From Neobacillus niacini (GTDB taxonomy: Bacteria > Bacillota > Bacilli > Bacillales > Cytobacillaceae), in the NCBI RefSeq assembly GCF_019749295.1, contig NZ_JACWFG010000001.1, forward strand, positions 456,604 through 520,603: 64,000 nucleotides of DNA. The letters are read 5' to 3'. A program made the position numbers and the translations under genes. The notes under the pieces were generated by a model. The model was not told where the DNA came from. It ran no database searches and worked only from the letters and a program-made list of their open reading frames with translations. Positions 10,006-20,366 of this stretch are shown here, in pieces. The number at the start of each line of letters is the position of its first letter. Within the stretch, counting starts at the first letter, position 1.

Positions 10006-11673
10006 ATGAAATTTGTAAAAAATGACCAAACCGCAGTTTTTGCTTTAGGCGGTTTGGGCGAAATTGGTAAAAACACATATGCTGTACAATTCCAGGATGA
10101 AATAATCCTAATTGATGCTGGAATTAAATTTCCTGAGGACGAGCTTTTAGGAATTGATTATGTCATCCCTGATTACACTTATTTAGTAAAAAATGAAGAC
10201 AAAATCAAAGGTTTGTTTATCACACACGGACACGAAGATCATATCGGCGGAATCCCTTATTTACTCAGAGAAGTAAATATTCCAATTTACGGCGGGAAAC
10301 TTGCTTTAGGTTTAATTAAAAATAAACTTGAAGAGCATGGTTTATTAAGAAATGCAAAGTTAAACGTCATTCAGGAAGACGATGTGATTAAGTTCCGCAA
10401 GACTTCTGTATCTTTTTTCCGGACAACTCACAGTATTCCTGATTCTTACGGAATTGTGGTTAAAACACCGCCAGGTCAAGTCGTCCATACGGGAGATTTC
10501 AAATTTGACTTTACACCAGTAGGGGAACCTGCTAATTTAACAAAAATGGCAGAAATCGGAAAAGAAGGCGTACTATGTTTGCTATCAGATAGTACGAACA
10601 GTGAGATTCCTGAATTCACGATGTCTGAACGTCTTGTGGGAGAGAGCATTGATGATATCTTCCGAAAGGTTTCTGGACGGATTATCTTTGCCACGTTTGC
10701 ATCAAATATTTATAGGCTTCAGCAAGTTGTAGAAGCTGCTGTAGCGAATGGAAGAAAGGTTGCTGTTTTCGGTCGAAGCATGGAATCAGCCATTAACATA
10801 GGTCAAGAATTGGGCTATATTGTTGCCCCAAAAGAGACATTTATTGAAGCGAATCAAATCAATCGGTTACCGGCAGATAAAGTCACCATTCTTTGTACTG
10901 GAAGTCAAGGGGAAGCAATGGCTGCTTTATCTAGAATTGCCAATGGCACTCATAGACAAATTCAAATTATCCCTGGAGATACGGTAGTATTCTCATCTTC
11001 ACCTATTCCTGGGAACACGATAAGTGTAAATCGGACGATTAACCAGTTGTTTAGAGCAGGTGCTGAAGTTGTTCACGGTAAACTCAGTAACATCCATACA
11101 TCTGGACATGGCGGCCAAGAGGAACAAAAATTAATGCTTCGCTTAATTAAACCAAAATTCTTCATGCCGATTCACGGCGAATACCGAATGCAGAGAATGC
11201 ATGCCAAGTTAGCTGTGGACTGTGGTGTAGAAGCGGAAAATTGCTTCATCATGGACAACGGTGAGGTTTTAGCTCTATCCGAAAACAGTGCGCAAGTAGC
11301 AGGAAAAATCCCATCCGGCTCCGTTTATATTGACGGAAGCGGTATTGGCGATATAGGAAATATTGTTCTGCGCGACAGAAGAATCCTTTCTGAAGAAGGA
11401 TTAGTTGTTGTGGTAGTCAGCATTAACATGAAGGATTTCAAGATTGCTTCAGGTCCTGACCTTATTTCTAGAGGATTTGTTTATATGAGAGAATCCGGAG
11501 ATTTAATAAACGACGCTCAAAATTTAATTACTAAACACTTAAATAAAGTTATGGAACGTAAAACAAGCCAATGGTCAGAAATCAAAAATGAAATTACCGA
11601 TACATTAGCACCATTCCTATACGAAAAAACAAAACGTAGACCAATGATTTTACCGATCATTATGGAAGTATAA
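10006..11673 (+). CDS. rnjA: Ribonuclease J1
   Basis: The 555-residue enzyme is both an endonuclease and a 5'-3' exonuclease, central to mRNA decay and rRNA maturation. It has the metallo-beta-lactamase motif [10 protein letters not shown] (H74, H76, D78, H79), SHTG/THSIPD and VHTGDFKFD ligands, the beta-CASP domain (about 210-370) and the C-terminal HGE motif with HTSGHGG. Length matches family. Transcribed with rpoY. In B. subtilis RNase J1 binds GapA when SR1P is present; the SR1P gene is at 140-262 of this window. Confidence 0.97.
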   Translation: MKFVKNDQTAVFALGGLGEIGKNTYAVQFQDEIILIDAGIKFPEDELLGIDYVIPDYTYLVKNEDKIKGLFITHGHEDHIGGIPYLLREVNIPIYGGKLALGLIKNKLEEHGLLRNAKLNVIQEDDVIKFRKTSVSFFRTTHSIPDSYGIVVKTPPGQVVHTGDFKFDFTPVGEPANLTKMAEIGKEGVLCLLSDSTNSEIPEFTMSERLVGESIDDIFRKVSGRIIFATFASNIYRLQQVVEAAVANGRKVAVFGRSMESAINIGQELGYIVAPKETFIEANQINRLPADKVTILCTGSQGEAMAALSRIANGTHRQIQIIPGDTVVFSSSPIPGNTISVNRTINQLFRAGAEVVHGKLSNIHTSGHGGQEEQKLMLRLIKPKFFMPIHGEYRMQRMHAKLAVDCGVEAENCFIMDNGEVLALSENSAQVAGKIPSGSVYIDGSGIGDIGNIVLRDRRILSEEGLVVVVVSINMKDFKIASGPDLISRGFVYMRESGDLINDAQNLITKHLNKVMERKTSQWSEIKNEITDTLAPFLYEKTKRRPMILPIIMEV

Positions 11674-11676
11674 GCT

Positions 11677-11708
11677 AAAAGGAAGCGCACAAGCGCTTCC
11701 TTTTCTTA
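11677..11708. terminator. Bidirectional terminator between rnjA and ktrC
   Basis: AAGGAAGCGC-ACAA-GCGCTTCCTT with T-rich sequence on either strand, between convergent stops at 11673 and 11706. Confidence 0.9.
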
Positions 11709-12365
11709 TTGCATAACTTTCCTTTCAAATCGATCGATGTCCTCATCTGTACCGATAACAATTAATACATCGTTGTGACGGATATCTTCATTTGCCTTTG
11801 GAGAAACGATGATATCCATTCCTCTTTTAATCGCTACAATATTTAATCCATATTTCTTTCGAATGTCTAAATCAATAATGGTATGACCGCTAATCTTGCT
11901 GTTTGCCACAATTTCAACAATACTATGTTCATCTGACAATTCTAGATAATCCAACACAGAGCTGGAAGCCATATTATGAGCAATTCTTCTTCCCATATCT
12001 CTTTCAGGATGAACAACCTTATCTGCCCCAATTTTCACAAGCACTTTTTCATGATAATCATTCTGTGCTTTTACGGTAATATGATTAACCCCTAATTCCT
12101 TTAATATTAAAGTTGTTAAGATGCTAGATTGGATGTCATCACCAATTGCAACAATTACATGATCGAAGTTACGAATACCAAGACTCTTTAGAACTGCTTC
12201 ATCTGTTGTATCACCTACAGCAGCATGCGAGGCTATCATCGCGTATGCATTTACTCTTTCTTCATTTTTATCAATCGCCAGCACCTCAAAACCTTCATCA
12301 GAAAGAGTCCGGCAAATACTCCCGCCAAAACGGCCAAGACCTATTACTGCAAAATTTTTCCTCAC
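11706..12365 (-). CDS. ktrC: KtrC-type potassium channel regulatory subunit (TrkA/RCK)
   Basis: A cytosolic ring-forming gating subunit (219 residues) for a Ktr membrane subunit that is not encoded nearby. It has the RCK_N Rossmann domain with GLGRFGG at residues 9-15 and an acidic ligand after beta2 (AIDKNEE), and the RCK_C domain from about 135, the module known in KtrA/KtrC to bind cyclic di-AMP. It matches YkqB of B. subtilis in length and position next to rnjA. The start is GTG at 12365 with GGGGGAG seven bases upstream. Confidence 0.9.
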   Translation of the reverse strand: MRKNFAVIGLGRFGGSICRTLSDEGFEVLAIDKNEERVNAYAMIASHAAVGDTTDEAVLKSLGIRNFDHVIVAIGDDIQSSILTTLILKELGVNHITVKAQNDYHEKVLVKIGADKVVHPERDMGRRIAHNMASSSVLDYLELSDEHSIVEIVANSKISGHTIIDLDIRKKYGLNIVAIKRGMDIIVSPKANEDIRHNDVLIVIGTDEDIDRFERKVMQ

Positions 12366-12435
12366 AAGTACTCCCCCAGCAAAATCAATTAACCATTTTC
12401 ATTTTAGCATATCCAATTTAGTTGAATATACTAAT

Positions 12436-13341
12436 TTATTGATTGTCGTTTCTTTTCAGTACTCTTTTGATGAATAGGTAAATAAAAACAGCAGCCACTG
12501 CAAGGATTCCTAAAACAGGCAAATTACCAACCAAAAATACAAATATCCCTGAGATAGCTGCTAATAGCATGTTTGTGCTTTTCATAAATTGTTTTTTTGT
12601 TTTATCCCAAGTATTTAAGTCATCATCTTCAAGATTAGGTACAATAACCTTATTTTCAAAAAGTGATATATGAATTGTAGATAGTGAAGTCTGATTTTCT
12701 AAATATTTCATTCTTCCTTGAATTCTTTCTATTTCCTCTTGTACGGCAGCGAGGTCTGCAGAAATTTTTAGTAAATCTTCTGTCTTTTGTGCATTCTTCA
12801 TAAATGATGTTAATCGTTCTTCCACTACTCTTTTTGATTTTAGTCTCGAGTCAAGGTCGACATACTCTTCTGAAACATCTGTACCAGTAATATTTCTCTG
12901 CAGAACCTCAGCAGCCTGCCCCTCAGCCTCACGCAAAAATGCTTGGAAATTCTTTTGGGGAATACGTACAGCAATTTGGCCACTAACTTGTTCTTCACCT
13001 TCTTTAAAAACATTGGACTCAGAGATATAGCCGCCATACTTTATTACTTGTTCTTCTATATTTTGTAAGGTTTTTTCAAATTTCTTTACACGTAATTGTA
13101 AATCAGCTTGATAAATTACCATTTGACTGGGGACTTCCATTTCCTTAGGAGCTGCTTCCTCTTGTTTTGCATTATTATCAAAAGATACTTGTAACTTTTC
13201 CTCACTAGAAGCCTGACCTGAATCACTTTCCACGCTTCTGTCACTACTCATCTTCGCTTCATCACTTTTACTGTTTGAACTGCAGGCACCTAGAAAAAGA
13301 ACCAGCGATATGATAGTAAGTAATCTCAACCATTTGTTCAT
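12436..13341 (-). CDS. DUF4349 domain-containing lipoprotein
   Basis: This 301-residue membrane protein has a lipoprotein signal ending LFLGAC (Cys20), a Ser/Glu-rich linker to about residue 70, the DUF4349 region (about 70-280) containing a coiled coil around 165-215, and a C-terminal membrane helix (about 260-292) followed by a basic tail. It is thus anchored at both ends, with the middle outside. Function is unknown. A 70-base gap and opposite context to ktrC suggest its own transcript. Confidence 0.8.
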   Translation of the reverse strand: MNKWLRLLTIISLVLFLGACSSNSKSDEAKMSSDRSVESDSGQASSEEKLQVSFDNNAKQEEAAPKEMEVPSQMVIYQADLQLRVKKFEKTLQNIEEQVIKYGGYISESNVFKEGEEQVSGQIAVRIPQKNFQAFLREAEGQAAEVLQRNITGTDVSEEYVDLDSRLKSKRVVEERLTSFMKNAQKTEDLLKISADLAAVQEEIERIQGRMKYLENQTSLSTIHISLFENKVIVPNLEDDDLNTWDKTKKQFMKSTNMLLAAISGIFVFLVGNLPVLGILAVAAVFIYLFIKRVLKRNDNQ

Positions 13342-13400
13342 ACGATAACCCCCTTCTGTCTATTTATTAATACCGACGATAAATAATTGGGATGGTTACA

Positions 13401-13433
13401 AAAAAATAAAAAACAGCCAAAGACTGTTTTTTA
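13401..13433 (-). terminator. Terminator of the ABC exporter operon
   Basis: The minus strand reads AAAACAG-TCTTTGG-CTGTTTT followed by an AT-rich tail with a T7 run, overlapping the stop codon at 13431. Confidence 0.75.
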
Positions 13434-15251
13434 TCCTGCATTTAACATATTGAATTGCGCTTTTACCAGTCTGTGATAATGACCGTTTTCCGCCATCAAC
13501 TGAGAGTGGCTGCCTCTCTCTAAGATTTCACCATGGTCAAGGACAATAATTTGTTCAGCATCTCGAATGGTCGAGAGCCTGTGTGCGATAATAATCGCTG
13601 TTCTATCCTTTAAAAGAGTCTTTAATGCTTGTTGAATCTGGACTTCCGTCTCAGTGTCAATACTAGCAGTTGCTTCATCCAAAATTAAGATTCTTGGGTT
13701 CGCCAGTAATGCTCTTGCAAATGATAGCAGCTGGCGCTCACCCACTGATAGAATATTTCCACGTTCTTCTACCTCTGTGTGATAACCATTCGGCAATTGT
13801 TCTATAAACTTATGTGCACCAACCGACTTAGCTGCCTCGATTACTTCTTCGTCAGTTGCTTCTGGTCTGCCAAACCGAATATTTTCAATAATGGTACCAG
13901 AAAAAATAAAGGTATCTTGTAAAACTACACTAATTTGCTGGCGTAAGCTTTTAAGTGAAATTTCTCTAATATTATGATTATCAATGTTAACCTCTCCCAA
14001 TGTAGGGTCATAAAATCGGCTGATCAGGTTAGCGATTGTGGACTTTCCTGATCCTGTGTGACCGACAAGGGCAGCAGTTTGCCCAGCTTTAATTTCTAAA
14101 TTTATCCCTCTTAGAGCCGGCCTGCTTTCATCATAAGCAAAGGAAACATTCTTAAAAACTATTTCTCCTTTTATTTCACCTATATCTATTGCCTTTTCAC
14201 CTTCCGAAACAATCGGCTTTTCATCGAGAAACTCAAAAATCCGCTCCGATGAAGCCATTCCCATTAATAATTGGTTATAAACCTGACCTAGACGAGATAT
14301 CGGTTCCCAAAACATGCCTAAATAAAAAGCAAAGGACACGAAAACGCCGATGGTTATGGTTCCGTTTTGAATTAAATGTGCTCCATACCAAATCAATACT
14401 GCTGTACCAAGTGCGTTCGTTACCTCAACTAGCGGTCTGAACATGGCGTTCTTTTGGGATGCAGCTCTCCAGCTTTCAAAATTCTCATAATTTACTCCTT
14501 CAAAAAAGGACATATTCTCTTTTTCTTGGGTAAATGACTGAGTAACACGAATTCCTTGAATACTTTCATTTAGATGGGAATTCAACTTCGATTGCTTCAA
14601 CCGTACCGTTTGCCAAGAACGTCGGATATTGCGACGTAAACTTGTTGAAATAAAGAACATTAATGGCAGGATAATCATAATGGCTAGAGTAAGTGACGGA
14701 CTCAATGAAAATAGAATAGCAAATATTCCTACCAATAATAATGTATCCATTAATGAATTGATGACACCGTTTGTAAACAGCTCCTGCAGTGAATTGATAT
14801 CGTTCATTATTCGAACTAGAATGGAACCTGCTGACCGCTGGTCGAAAAAACGATGGGAAAGACTTTGTACATGTGTAAATAAATGCTTTCTAATATCGTA
14901 AATTACTCCCTGCCCCAGCTCATTCATCCAGCGAATACGGAAAATATTAGCAGTATATGAAATGATATAAAGGAGTGCAATCATAAAGACTAATATCGTC
15001 AGCAGTTTAGTATCTTTATTTCCGATTGCCTTATCAAGAGTATATACACCAATTAGTATTGGGATTATTAACCGAACAGCTGTAGTGATAATAACCATTA
15101 GGAAGGAGAGCGGCAGCAGCTTCGTCTGATATGGCTTTAAATAACCAAATAGACGTGTCATTTGTAACCAATTAAAAGGCATATCAATGACTTGATCAAC
15201 TGAATAATGAAATCTTTTTGAGACATTTCGTTTTTTAATTTCCTTGCTCAT
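13431..15251 (-). CDS. Heterodimeric ABC exporter, half-transporter with consensus Walker B
   Basis: The 606-residue subunit (from MSKEIKKRN) has a six-helix ABC exporter membrane domain (about 40-340) and an ATPase domain. Walker A is GHTGSGKST (397-405), the signature is LSVGE (501-505) instead of LSGGQ, and Walker B ends ILILDE with catalytic Glu526. It resembles B. subtilis YknV/YfiC-type subunits. Start 15251 is chosen for AAGGAG ten bases upstream, within the end of the partner gene. It follows that gene by ten bases. Drug or lipid export is likely but the substrate is unknown. Confidence 0.88.
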   Translation of the reverse strand: MSKEIKKRNVSKRFHYSVDQVIDMPFNWLQMTRLFGYLKPYQTKLLPLSFLMVIITTAVRLIIPILIGVYTLDKAIGNKDTKLLTILVFMIALLYIISYTANIFRIRWMNELGQGVIYDIRKHLFTHVQSLSHRFFDQRSAGSILVRIMNDINSLQELFTNGVINSLMDTLLLVGIFAILFSLSPSLTLAIMIILPLMFFISTSLRRNIRRSWQTVRLKQSKLNSHLNESIQGIRVTQSFTQEKENMSFFEGVNYENFESWRAASQKNAMFRPLVEVTNALGTAVLIWYGAHLIQNGTITIGVFVSFAFYLGMFWEPISRLGQVYNQLLMGMASSERIFEFLDEKPIVSEGEKAIDIGEIKGEIVFKNVSFAYDESRPALRGINLEIKAGQTAALVGHTGSGKSTIANLISRFYDPTLGEVNIDNHNIREISLKSLRQQISVVLQDTFIFSGTIIENIRFGRPEATDEEVIEAAKSVGAHKFIEQLPNGYHTEVEERGNILSVGERQLLSFARALLANPRILILDEATASIDTETEVQIQQALKTLLKDRTAIIIAHRLSTIRDAEQIIVLDHGEILERGSHSQLMAENGHYHRLVKAQFNMLNAG

Positions 15252-15261
15252 ATTTGACTCC

Positions 15262-17016
15262 TTAACTGATATTTGAGGTAAGAACAGTCTTTTGATCTTT
15301 AAATTGAATATCGTAAATACGTTGATAAGCTCCATTATTTTCAATCAATTCTTCATGTTTTCCTCGTTCCACTATCCTTCCATCTTCAAGAACAAGAATT
15401 TCATCTGCATGCTTAAGAGAGCTAATCCTATGGGCAATAATAAATGTTGTCCGCCCTTTCATCACTTCATTTAGTGCCTTTTGAATGTTTACTTCCGTTT
15501 CCATGTCGACTGCACTTGTAGCATCATCTAGAATTAGAATGCTAGGGTCAATACACAGTGCCCGTGCAATTGCTATTCTTTGCTTTTGCCCCCCAGATAA
15601 CCCCATACCTCTTTCTCCAAGTACCGTTTCATATCCCTTTGGAAGTTCCATAATAAACTCATGTGCCTGAGCACGTTTGGCAGAATCTATTACTTGTTCT
15701 AATGTAACTTCCGGTCGACCATATGAGATATTTTCTTTTATTGTTGTAGAAAACAGAAATGACTCCTGCAAAACAAATCCAACATTTCTTCTTAATGCCG
15801 TTAAGGAATAGCTGTTAACAGACTTACCGTCTATTAAAACCTCACCGCTGCTAGGTTCATAGAATTTAGTCATTAATTGTGTGAGACTCGTTTTTCCTGA
15901 ACCCGTTGAACCAATTAGACCAAATACCTTTCCAGGGACAGCCTTAAATGTAATATCATGTAGAGCTTCTTTTGAGTCTTCATCATAACGAAGAGAAACA
16001 TTTCTAAATTCAACTTCTCCTCTTAAGCGCTCAAAGCTGGTTAACTCAGATTGATCACTAATTTCGCTTTCTGAGTCTAAAACTTCTATTAATCTTTCAC
16101 CAGAAGCTTTTGCTTGGGAAAATTGATTAATAACAAACCCTAGGTTCACAATTGGCCAAATAATGTACCAAACCAAACTATAGAAAGCAACCAACTCACC
16201 AGGTTTTAATGAACCATTCATTACAAGTGAACCACCATAGGCTAAAAGAAGGATAACACTTATGTTCCCCAGTAGCTCCATTAAAGGGAAATACTTTGCC
16301 CATATTGCTGAAGTAAATAAATAGTTCTCCTTGTAATCATTATTGGAGACGTTAAATTTACCAATTTCATAGTTTTCTTTAGACAGGGACTTTACCGTGT
16401 TTATTCCGCTAATACTTTCCTGTACTTTTGTATTCAGTTTTCCAAAGGATTCCCTGATTCCTCTAAATGCTGGATGGACAGCACGATCAAATTTATAAAC
16501 TGCCAATCCTAAAAATGGAAGCGTAATTAATGTGACAATCGTTAAGGATACGGAATAATAAAACATGACACCCACGCTAATTACAATTAATAAGAAGAAC
16601 CGAAGTAATTCTGTAAAACCAAAGGAGAGAAAGAAACGGAATCCTTCCACATCAGCGGTTAGACGTGACATAAGATCTCCTGTTTTGGCATTATCATAGT
16701 ATTTAAACGGCAGGTATTGTAGTTTTTCGTATAGGGCATCTCTCATCCTGTAAACCGAACTAATCCCGAATAGGTCTCCGGTATATTGGTTTATATATGT
16801 AGCTATACCTTTTACTAGCATTAATAAAATAAATCCGATTGATAAGTATGGAATCCAATGGTATTTCCCTTTAAGAACCACTTCATCGATTGTCACTTGC
16901 AGGATCATTGGGTAAACAACTGTAATTGCCGTAACTAACACTAAAAAGGCAATTGAGTAAAGGAAATACTTTTTATAAGGCCAGTAGTAAGGACTTAATT
17001 TTTTAAATGTCTCCAA
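15262..17016 (-). CDS. Heterodimeric ABC exporter, half-transporter with degenerate Walker B
   Basis: The 584-residue partner has a membrane domain (about 15-310) and an ATPase domain with Walker A GSTGSGKTS (369-377), canonical signature LSGGQ (473-477), and Walker B ILILDD, in which Asp498 replaces the catalytic Glu. This is the known pattern of asymmetric exporters such as BmrCD, LmrCD and TM287/288. It resembles YknU. Start is TTG at 17016 with AAAGGGG eight bases upstream. It is the first gene of the pair. Confidence 0.88.
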   Translation of the reverse strand: METFKKLSPYYWPYKKYFLYSIAFLVLVTAITVVYPMILQVTIDEVVLKGKYHWIPYLSIGFILLMLVKGIATYINQYTGDLFGISSVYRMRDALYEKLQYLPFKYYDNAKTGDLMSRLTADVEGFRFFLSFGFTELLRFFLLIVISVGVMFYYSVSLTIVTLITLPFLGLAVYKFDRAVHPAFRGIRESFGKLNTKVQESISGINTVKSLSKENYEIGKFNVSNNDYKENYLFTSAIWAKYFPLMELLGNISVILLLAYGGSLVMNGSLKPGELVAFYSLVWYIIWPIVNLGFVINQFSQAKASGERLIEVLDSESEISDQSELTSFERLRGEVEFRNVSLRYDEDSKEALHDITFKAVPGKVFGLIGSTGSGKTSLTQLMTKFYEPSSGEVLIDGKSVNSYSLTALRRNVGFVLQESFLFSTTIKENISYGRPEVTLEQVIDSAKRAQAHEFIMELPKGYETVLGERGMGLSGGQKQRIAIARALCIDPSILILDDATSAVDMETEVNIQKALNEVMKGRTTFIIAHRISSLKHADEILVLEDGRIVERGKHEELIENNGAYQRIYDIQFKDQKTVLTSNIS

Positions 17017-17119
17017 AGGCTTAACCCCTTTCTAACTATTTTTAATTTTTTGAATTAACACGTAATATTTAATATAACGGGTTTCGAAATAATAATCTAC
17101 CCATTTGCCTTATATTTCT

Positions 17120-17160
17120 AAAAAAAATAAAAAAGACTACTCGGTATAAACGAGCAGCCT
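17120..17160 (-). terminator. Terminator of ykuV
   Basis: The minus strand reads GCTGCTCG-TTTATAC-CGAGTAGT followed by T-rich sequence, 13 bases after the ykuV stop. Confidence 0.75.
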
Positions 17161-17172
17161 TGCGGTAGATTA

Positions 17173-17628
17173 TTATTCGGTTTTTTCTAGTTCGTCTAGT
17201 ACTCGATTTACTCTTTTTTCGAGCATTTTCATGCCGCTTCCGCCTGCTTGGAAATGACGGAGCCTGCCTTCTCTGTCAAATACATAATAGGCAGGAACAT
17301 ATTGATTTTCAAATGCTTCAGCTAGCTTATGTTCACTGTCAACAAAGATTGGCTGGTTGATTCCATGTTCTGCAGCAACTTGTTTGATCTGATCTAGGTC
17401 TAAATCATCTTCGGATCTAGGCATGTGAACAGCAATTACATTTAATTTATCTTTATATTGGTCACGGAATTGATTCACTTGCGGCATTGCTTCTTTACAT
17501 AAGTGACAGCTGACCGACCAGAAATGAATTAGCGCAGGCTTATCACCCACTAGGTCCTCTCTTGTAACTTCTCCATTTAACCATTCAACTGCACCAGTTA
17601 ATTCTGGCATTGGCTCCCGTAATTTCAT
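17173..17628 (-). CDS. ykuV: Thiol-disulfide oxidoreductase YkuV
   Basis: The 151-residue TlpA/ResA-like thioredoxin-fold protein lacks a signal peptide, so it is cytosolic. The active site is CHLC (C41, C44) within HFWSVSCHLCKEAMP; the cis-Pro loop is VPAYYVF. Almost every segment matches B. subtilis YkuV, which reduces protein disulfides. It follows ykuU (2-Cys peroxiredoxin), and the two may form a peroxide-reducing pair; a hairpin between them would make ykuV expression lower or separate. Confidence 0.93.
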   Translation of the reverse strand: MKLREPMPELTGAVEWLNGEVTREDLVGDKPALIHFWSVSCHLCKEAMPQVNQFRDQYKDKLNVIAVHMPRSEDDLDLDQIKQVAAEHGINQPIFVDSEHKLAEAFENQYVPAYYVFDREGRLRHFQAGGSGMKMLEKRVNRVLDELEKTE

Positions 17629-17642
17629 AAGTATTCTCCTTT

Positions 17643-17673
17643 TTAAAAAAGACCTAACACTAAAGGTTAGGCC
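17643..17673 (-). terminator. Terminator or attenuator between ykuU and ykuV
   Basis: The minus strand reads CCTAAC-CTTTAGT-GTTAGG followed by TCTTTTTT, after the ykuU stop and just before the ykuV ribosome binding site. Confidence 0.8.
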
Positions 17674-17696
17674 CTGCGTATTTAAGAATTTTAGAA

Positions 17697-18245
17697 TTAA
17701 GCGTTAAGAGTAGCTTGTCCTGGCTTCCAGTTAGCTGGGCAAAGTCCCCCAGTTTGCAGCGCTTGAAGCACACGTAATGTTTCATCTACATCACGACCGA
17801 TGTTATTGTGGTTAACAACAGAATACATTAATTCACCTTCTGGGCTGATAATGAATAAGCCGCGAAGTGCAATACCTTCTTCTTCAATTAAGACACCATA
17901 GTCGCGAGCAACCACATGGTTAGTATCTGCTGCTAATGGATAGTTTAGATCACCAAGACCATTGTTTTTGCGGTCTGTATTAATCCACGCAAGGTGAGTA
18001 TGAATGGTATCAGTAGAAGCACCGATTACAACTGCATCAAGATCATCAAATTCTTCATAACGATCAGAAACTGCTGTGATTTCAGTTGGACATACAAAAG
18101 TAAAATCCATTGGATAGAAGAACAACACAGTCCACTTGTCGTTTTTCATGTTTTCTTCAAGACTTACTTTTCCAAATTCTTTGTTTGGTAATACCGCATC
18201 CATTTCAAATCTAGGTGCTTGTTTAGCTACCATACGTTCTGGCAT
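17697..18245 (-). CDS. ykuU: 2-Cys peroxiredoxin YkuU
   Basis: A 182-residue AhpC/Prx1-type peroxiredoxin that reduces peroxides. Peroxidatic Cys52 lies in FTFVCPTE, resolving Cys169 in GGLCPANW near the C-terminus. ATG at 18245 is chosen because TTGGAGGG ends eight bases upstream; the TTG further up is part of that site. The protein matches B. subtilis YkuU, and its natural reductant may be YkuV, encoded next. Confidence 0.93.
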   Translation of the reverse strand: MPERMVAKQAPRFEMDAVLPNKEFGKVSLEENMKNDKWTVLFFYPMDFTFVCPTEITAVSDRYEEFDDLDAVVIGASTDTIHTHLAWINTDRKNNGLGDLNYPLAADTNHVVARDYGVLIEEEGIALRGLFIISPEGELMYSVVNHNNIGRDVDETLRVLQALQTGGLCPANWKPGQATLNA

Positions 18246-18398
18246 GTCTAATCCCTCCAATTAAATAATTAGTTCCTTCATTGGTTTACCCTTTTTACAT
18301 AAAGAATAAACGACGATATGTAACAATCTTTTCTAATTTTCAGTTTAACATCATAGGTCAAAAGAATAAAATGAAATGCCTTATTGATTTAATCTTCA

Positions 18399-19523
18399 TC
18401 AATTTCCTTGAAACGTTATGTAGCTGGTGAGAAGATTAATCGCAACTTCTATTGCCTCTTCCTTTGGATTTAATTTGGCATGGTGCAGGCCATATGGCGA
18501 ATCTACTCCGAGCCAGAACATCAATCCCGGTATTTCCTTTAGCATGTATCCGAAATCTTCCCCCGTCATTGCTTCTTTGCATTCAATAACTTCAATACTA
18601 GGCTGGGTTTTCATGTATTGAATAAAATCTCTCGTAATTTTCTCATCATTGTATACCTGATGGTACATAGAACCGTAATCAATAACTGCTTCACATTCAA
18701 AGCTAGTTTCTATTCCTTTCACCACAGCATTGATTCGTTGTTTAACCTTATCCATAGATTCATCCGATAAAGTTCTAATCGTTCCCTCAAGTCTTGCATT
18801 CTCGGCAATAATATTTTGAACGGTCCCACCCGTGATTTTTCCAATGGTAATGACCGCACTGTCTAATGGATTCACATTACGGGAAATGATTGTTTGCAGC
18901 TGACCTACTAGTGAACAGGCCGCTATCACCATATCATTTGTTAAATGTGGATAGGCAGCATGCCCGCCCTTCCCTTTTAAGTCAATAAAGAGTTCAGATG
19001 TATTTGCAAACAATAACCCCTCTTTGAGAGCAATGGTTCCTACAGGGTACTCTGGTGCAATGTGTAAGGCAAAAATAATGTCTGGCTTCCATTCCTTCAT
19101 GATGTCGGATTTCAGCATTGGTTCTGCACCGCCAGGACCCTCTTCTGCAGGTTGGAAGATAAATAAAAGGTCATCCTCAATCGGGTTTTCTACATAGTGT
19201 GTTAAAACACCAAGAGCGATACTCATATGAAAGTCATGCCCACAGGCATGCATTTGTTCTGTATGAGTTGAGGAGAATTCTAATCCCGTTTCTTCAACGA
19301 TTGGCAGACCATCAATATCCGCACGATAACCAATTACTTTTCCAGGATTCAATCCATGAACTTTAACAAACAGTCCTGTTTTCCATTTCTTAATGGATAA
19401 CCTCTCTTGTGATAATGTCTCTAAATAAGATAACAAATATGCTTGGGTTTTATATTCTTGAAATCCTAACTCTGGTATTAAATGAAGATCGCGTCGGATT
19501 TTTACAAAAGGGTTCATTCTCAC
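18399..19523 (-). CDS. ykuR: N-acetyldiaminopimelate deacetylase
   Basis: The 374-residue M20/M40-family metallohydrolase converts N-acetyl-LL-2,6-diaminopimelate to LL-diaminopimelate, for lysine and peptidoglycan. Seen: [14 protein letters not shown] at the N-terminus, [10 protein letters not shown] with metal ligands, [12 protein letters not shown] with the catalytic Glu, and GHAAYPH in the dimerisation domain. It follows dapH by 58 bases with a hairpin between them. GTG at 19523 has AAGGAG six bases upstream; ATG two codons later is the alternative. Confidence 0.93.
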   Translation of the reverse strand: MRMNPFVKIRRDLHLIPELGFQEYKTQAYLLSYLETLSQERLSIKKWKTGLFVKVHGLNPGKVIGYRADIDGLPIVEETGLEFSSTHTEQMHACGHDFHMSIALGVLTHYVENPIEDDLLFIFQPAEEGPGGAEPMLKSDIMKEWKPDIIFALHIAPEYPVGTIALKEGLLFANTSELFIDLKGKGGHAAYPHLTNDMVIAACSLVGQLQTIISRNVNPLDSAVITIGKITGGTVQNIIAENARLEGTIRTLSDESMDKVKQRINAVVKGIETSFECEAVIDYGSMYHQVYNDEKITRDFIQYMKTQPSIEVIECKEAMTGEDFGYMLKEIPGLMFWLGVDSPYGLHHAKLNPKEEAIEVAINLLTSYITFQGN

Positions 19524-19542
19524 AATCCACTCCTTATACTAG

Positions 19543-19573
19543 AAAGAAAGCGTGGAAATGCTCCACGCTCCTT
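19543..19573 (-). terminator. Hairpin between dapH and ykuR (possible attenuator)
   Basis: AGCGTGGA (19549-19556) pairs with TCCACGCT (19562-19569); on the minus strand TTCTTTC follows. The short T-tract suggests partial termination within the operon. Confidence 0.5.
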
Positions 19574-19581
19574 TGTCTAAT

Positions 19582-20292
19582 CTATAATTGACGAAGTTCT
19601 TGCATAATTTCAGTCTTTGACTTTGTTTTTTCATCAATATCTTTTATTTTTCTAGCTGGTGTTCCTGCTACAACGGTATATGGAGGAACATCTTTCGTAA
19701 CCACCGCACCAGCAGCAACTACTGAACCTTGTCCAACTCTTACACCTTCTAATACAACTGCATTTGCACCGATTAACACATCATCCTCAATAATGACAGG
19801 CTGTGCGGATGGCGGTTCAATAACACCAGCCAAAACAGTACCTGCACCAATATGGCAGTTCTTACCCACTGTTGCTCTGCCGCCAAGGACAACACCCATA
19901 TCAATCATTGTTTTTTCACCTATTACTGCGCCAATATTTATAACTGCACCCATCATGATAACAGCATTATCACCAATTTCGACTTGGTCACGAATTGTTA
20001 CTCCTGGTTCAATACGAGCATTAATATTTTTAGTATTTAGCAATGGAATAGCTGAATTTCTGCGATCATTTTCAATTACATAATCTTCAATTTTTGCTTG
20101 GTTTGATTCTAAAACAGGGTTAATATCAGCCCATTCTCCAAAAACAACTCCTGTATTGCCGTTGATAAACGTTTTAGAATTGCTTCCAAAGTCAAGCCCT
20201 TCTAAATCACCTTTTACATATACTTTTACAGGTGTTGACTTTTTACTATTTTGAATAAAAGAAATAATTTCGTTTGCGTCCATCATTTTCAT
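19582..20292 (-). CDS. dapH: 2,3,4,5-tetrahydropyridine-2,6-dicarboxylate N-acetyltransferase
   Basis: The 236-residue enzyme acetylates tetrahydrodipicolinate in the acetyl branch of diaminopimelate synthesis. The N-terminal DapH domain ([11 protein letters not shown]...) is followed by left-handed beta-helix hexapeptide repeats (about 90-205: [26 protein letters not shown] and on, with [18 protein letters not shown]), then the typical C-terminal helix. It matches DapH/YkuQ over its whole length. Of tandem ATGs at 20295 and 20292, the second has better spacing to GGAGG. Confidence 0.96.
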   Translation of the reverse strand: MKMMDANEIISFIQNSKKSTPVKVYVKGDLEGLDFGSNSKTFINGNTGVVFGEWADINPVLESNQAKIEDYVIENDRRNSAIPLLNTKNINARIEPGVTIRDQVEIGDNAVIMMGAVINIGAVIGEKTMIDMGVVLGGRATVGKNCHIGAGTVLAGVIEPPSAQPVIIEDDVLIGANAVVLEGVRVGQGSVVAAGAVVTKDVPPYTVVAGTPARKIKDIDEKTKSKTEIMQELRQL

Positions 20293-20366
20293 CATACTAC
20301 CTCCAAGTTGAATTAAAATTTACTTTACCAAACAAAAGTTTTGAAAACAAGAAAAATGAATATCAA

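Noticed and set aside
19793..20083. Plus-strand open frames inside dapH
   Set aside because: They are antisense to a full-length, motif-complete hexapeptide-repeat enzyme; repetitive codon use explains the open frame.
20296..20366. Possible lysine riboswitch upstream of dapH
   Set aside because: The interval to ccpC is only about 70 bases, too short for the L-box aptamer, and no core motif is present.
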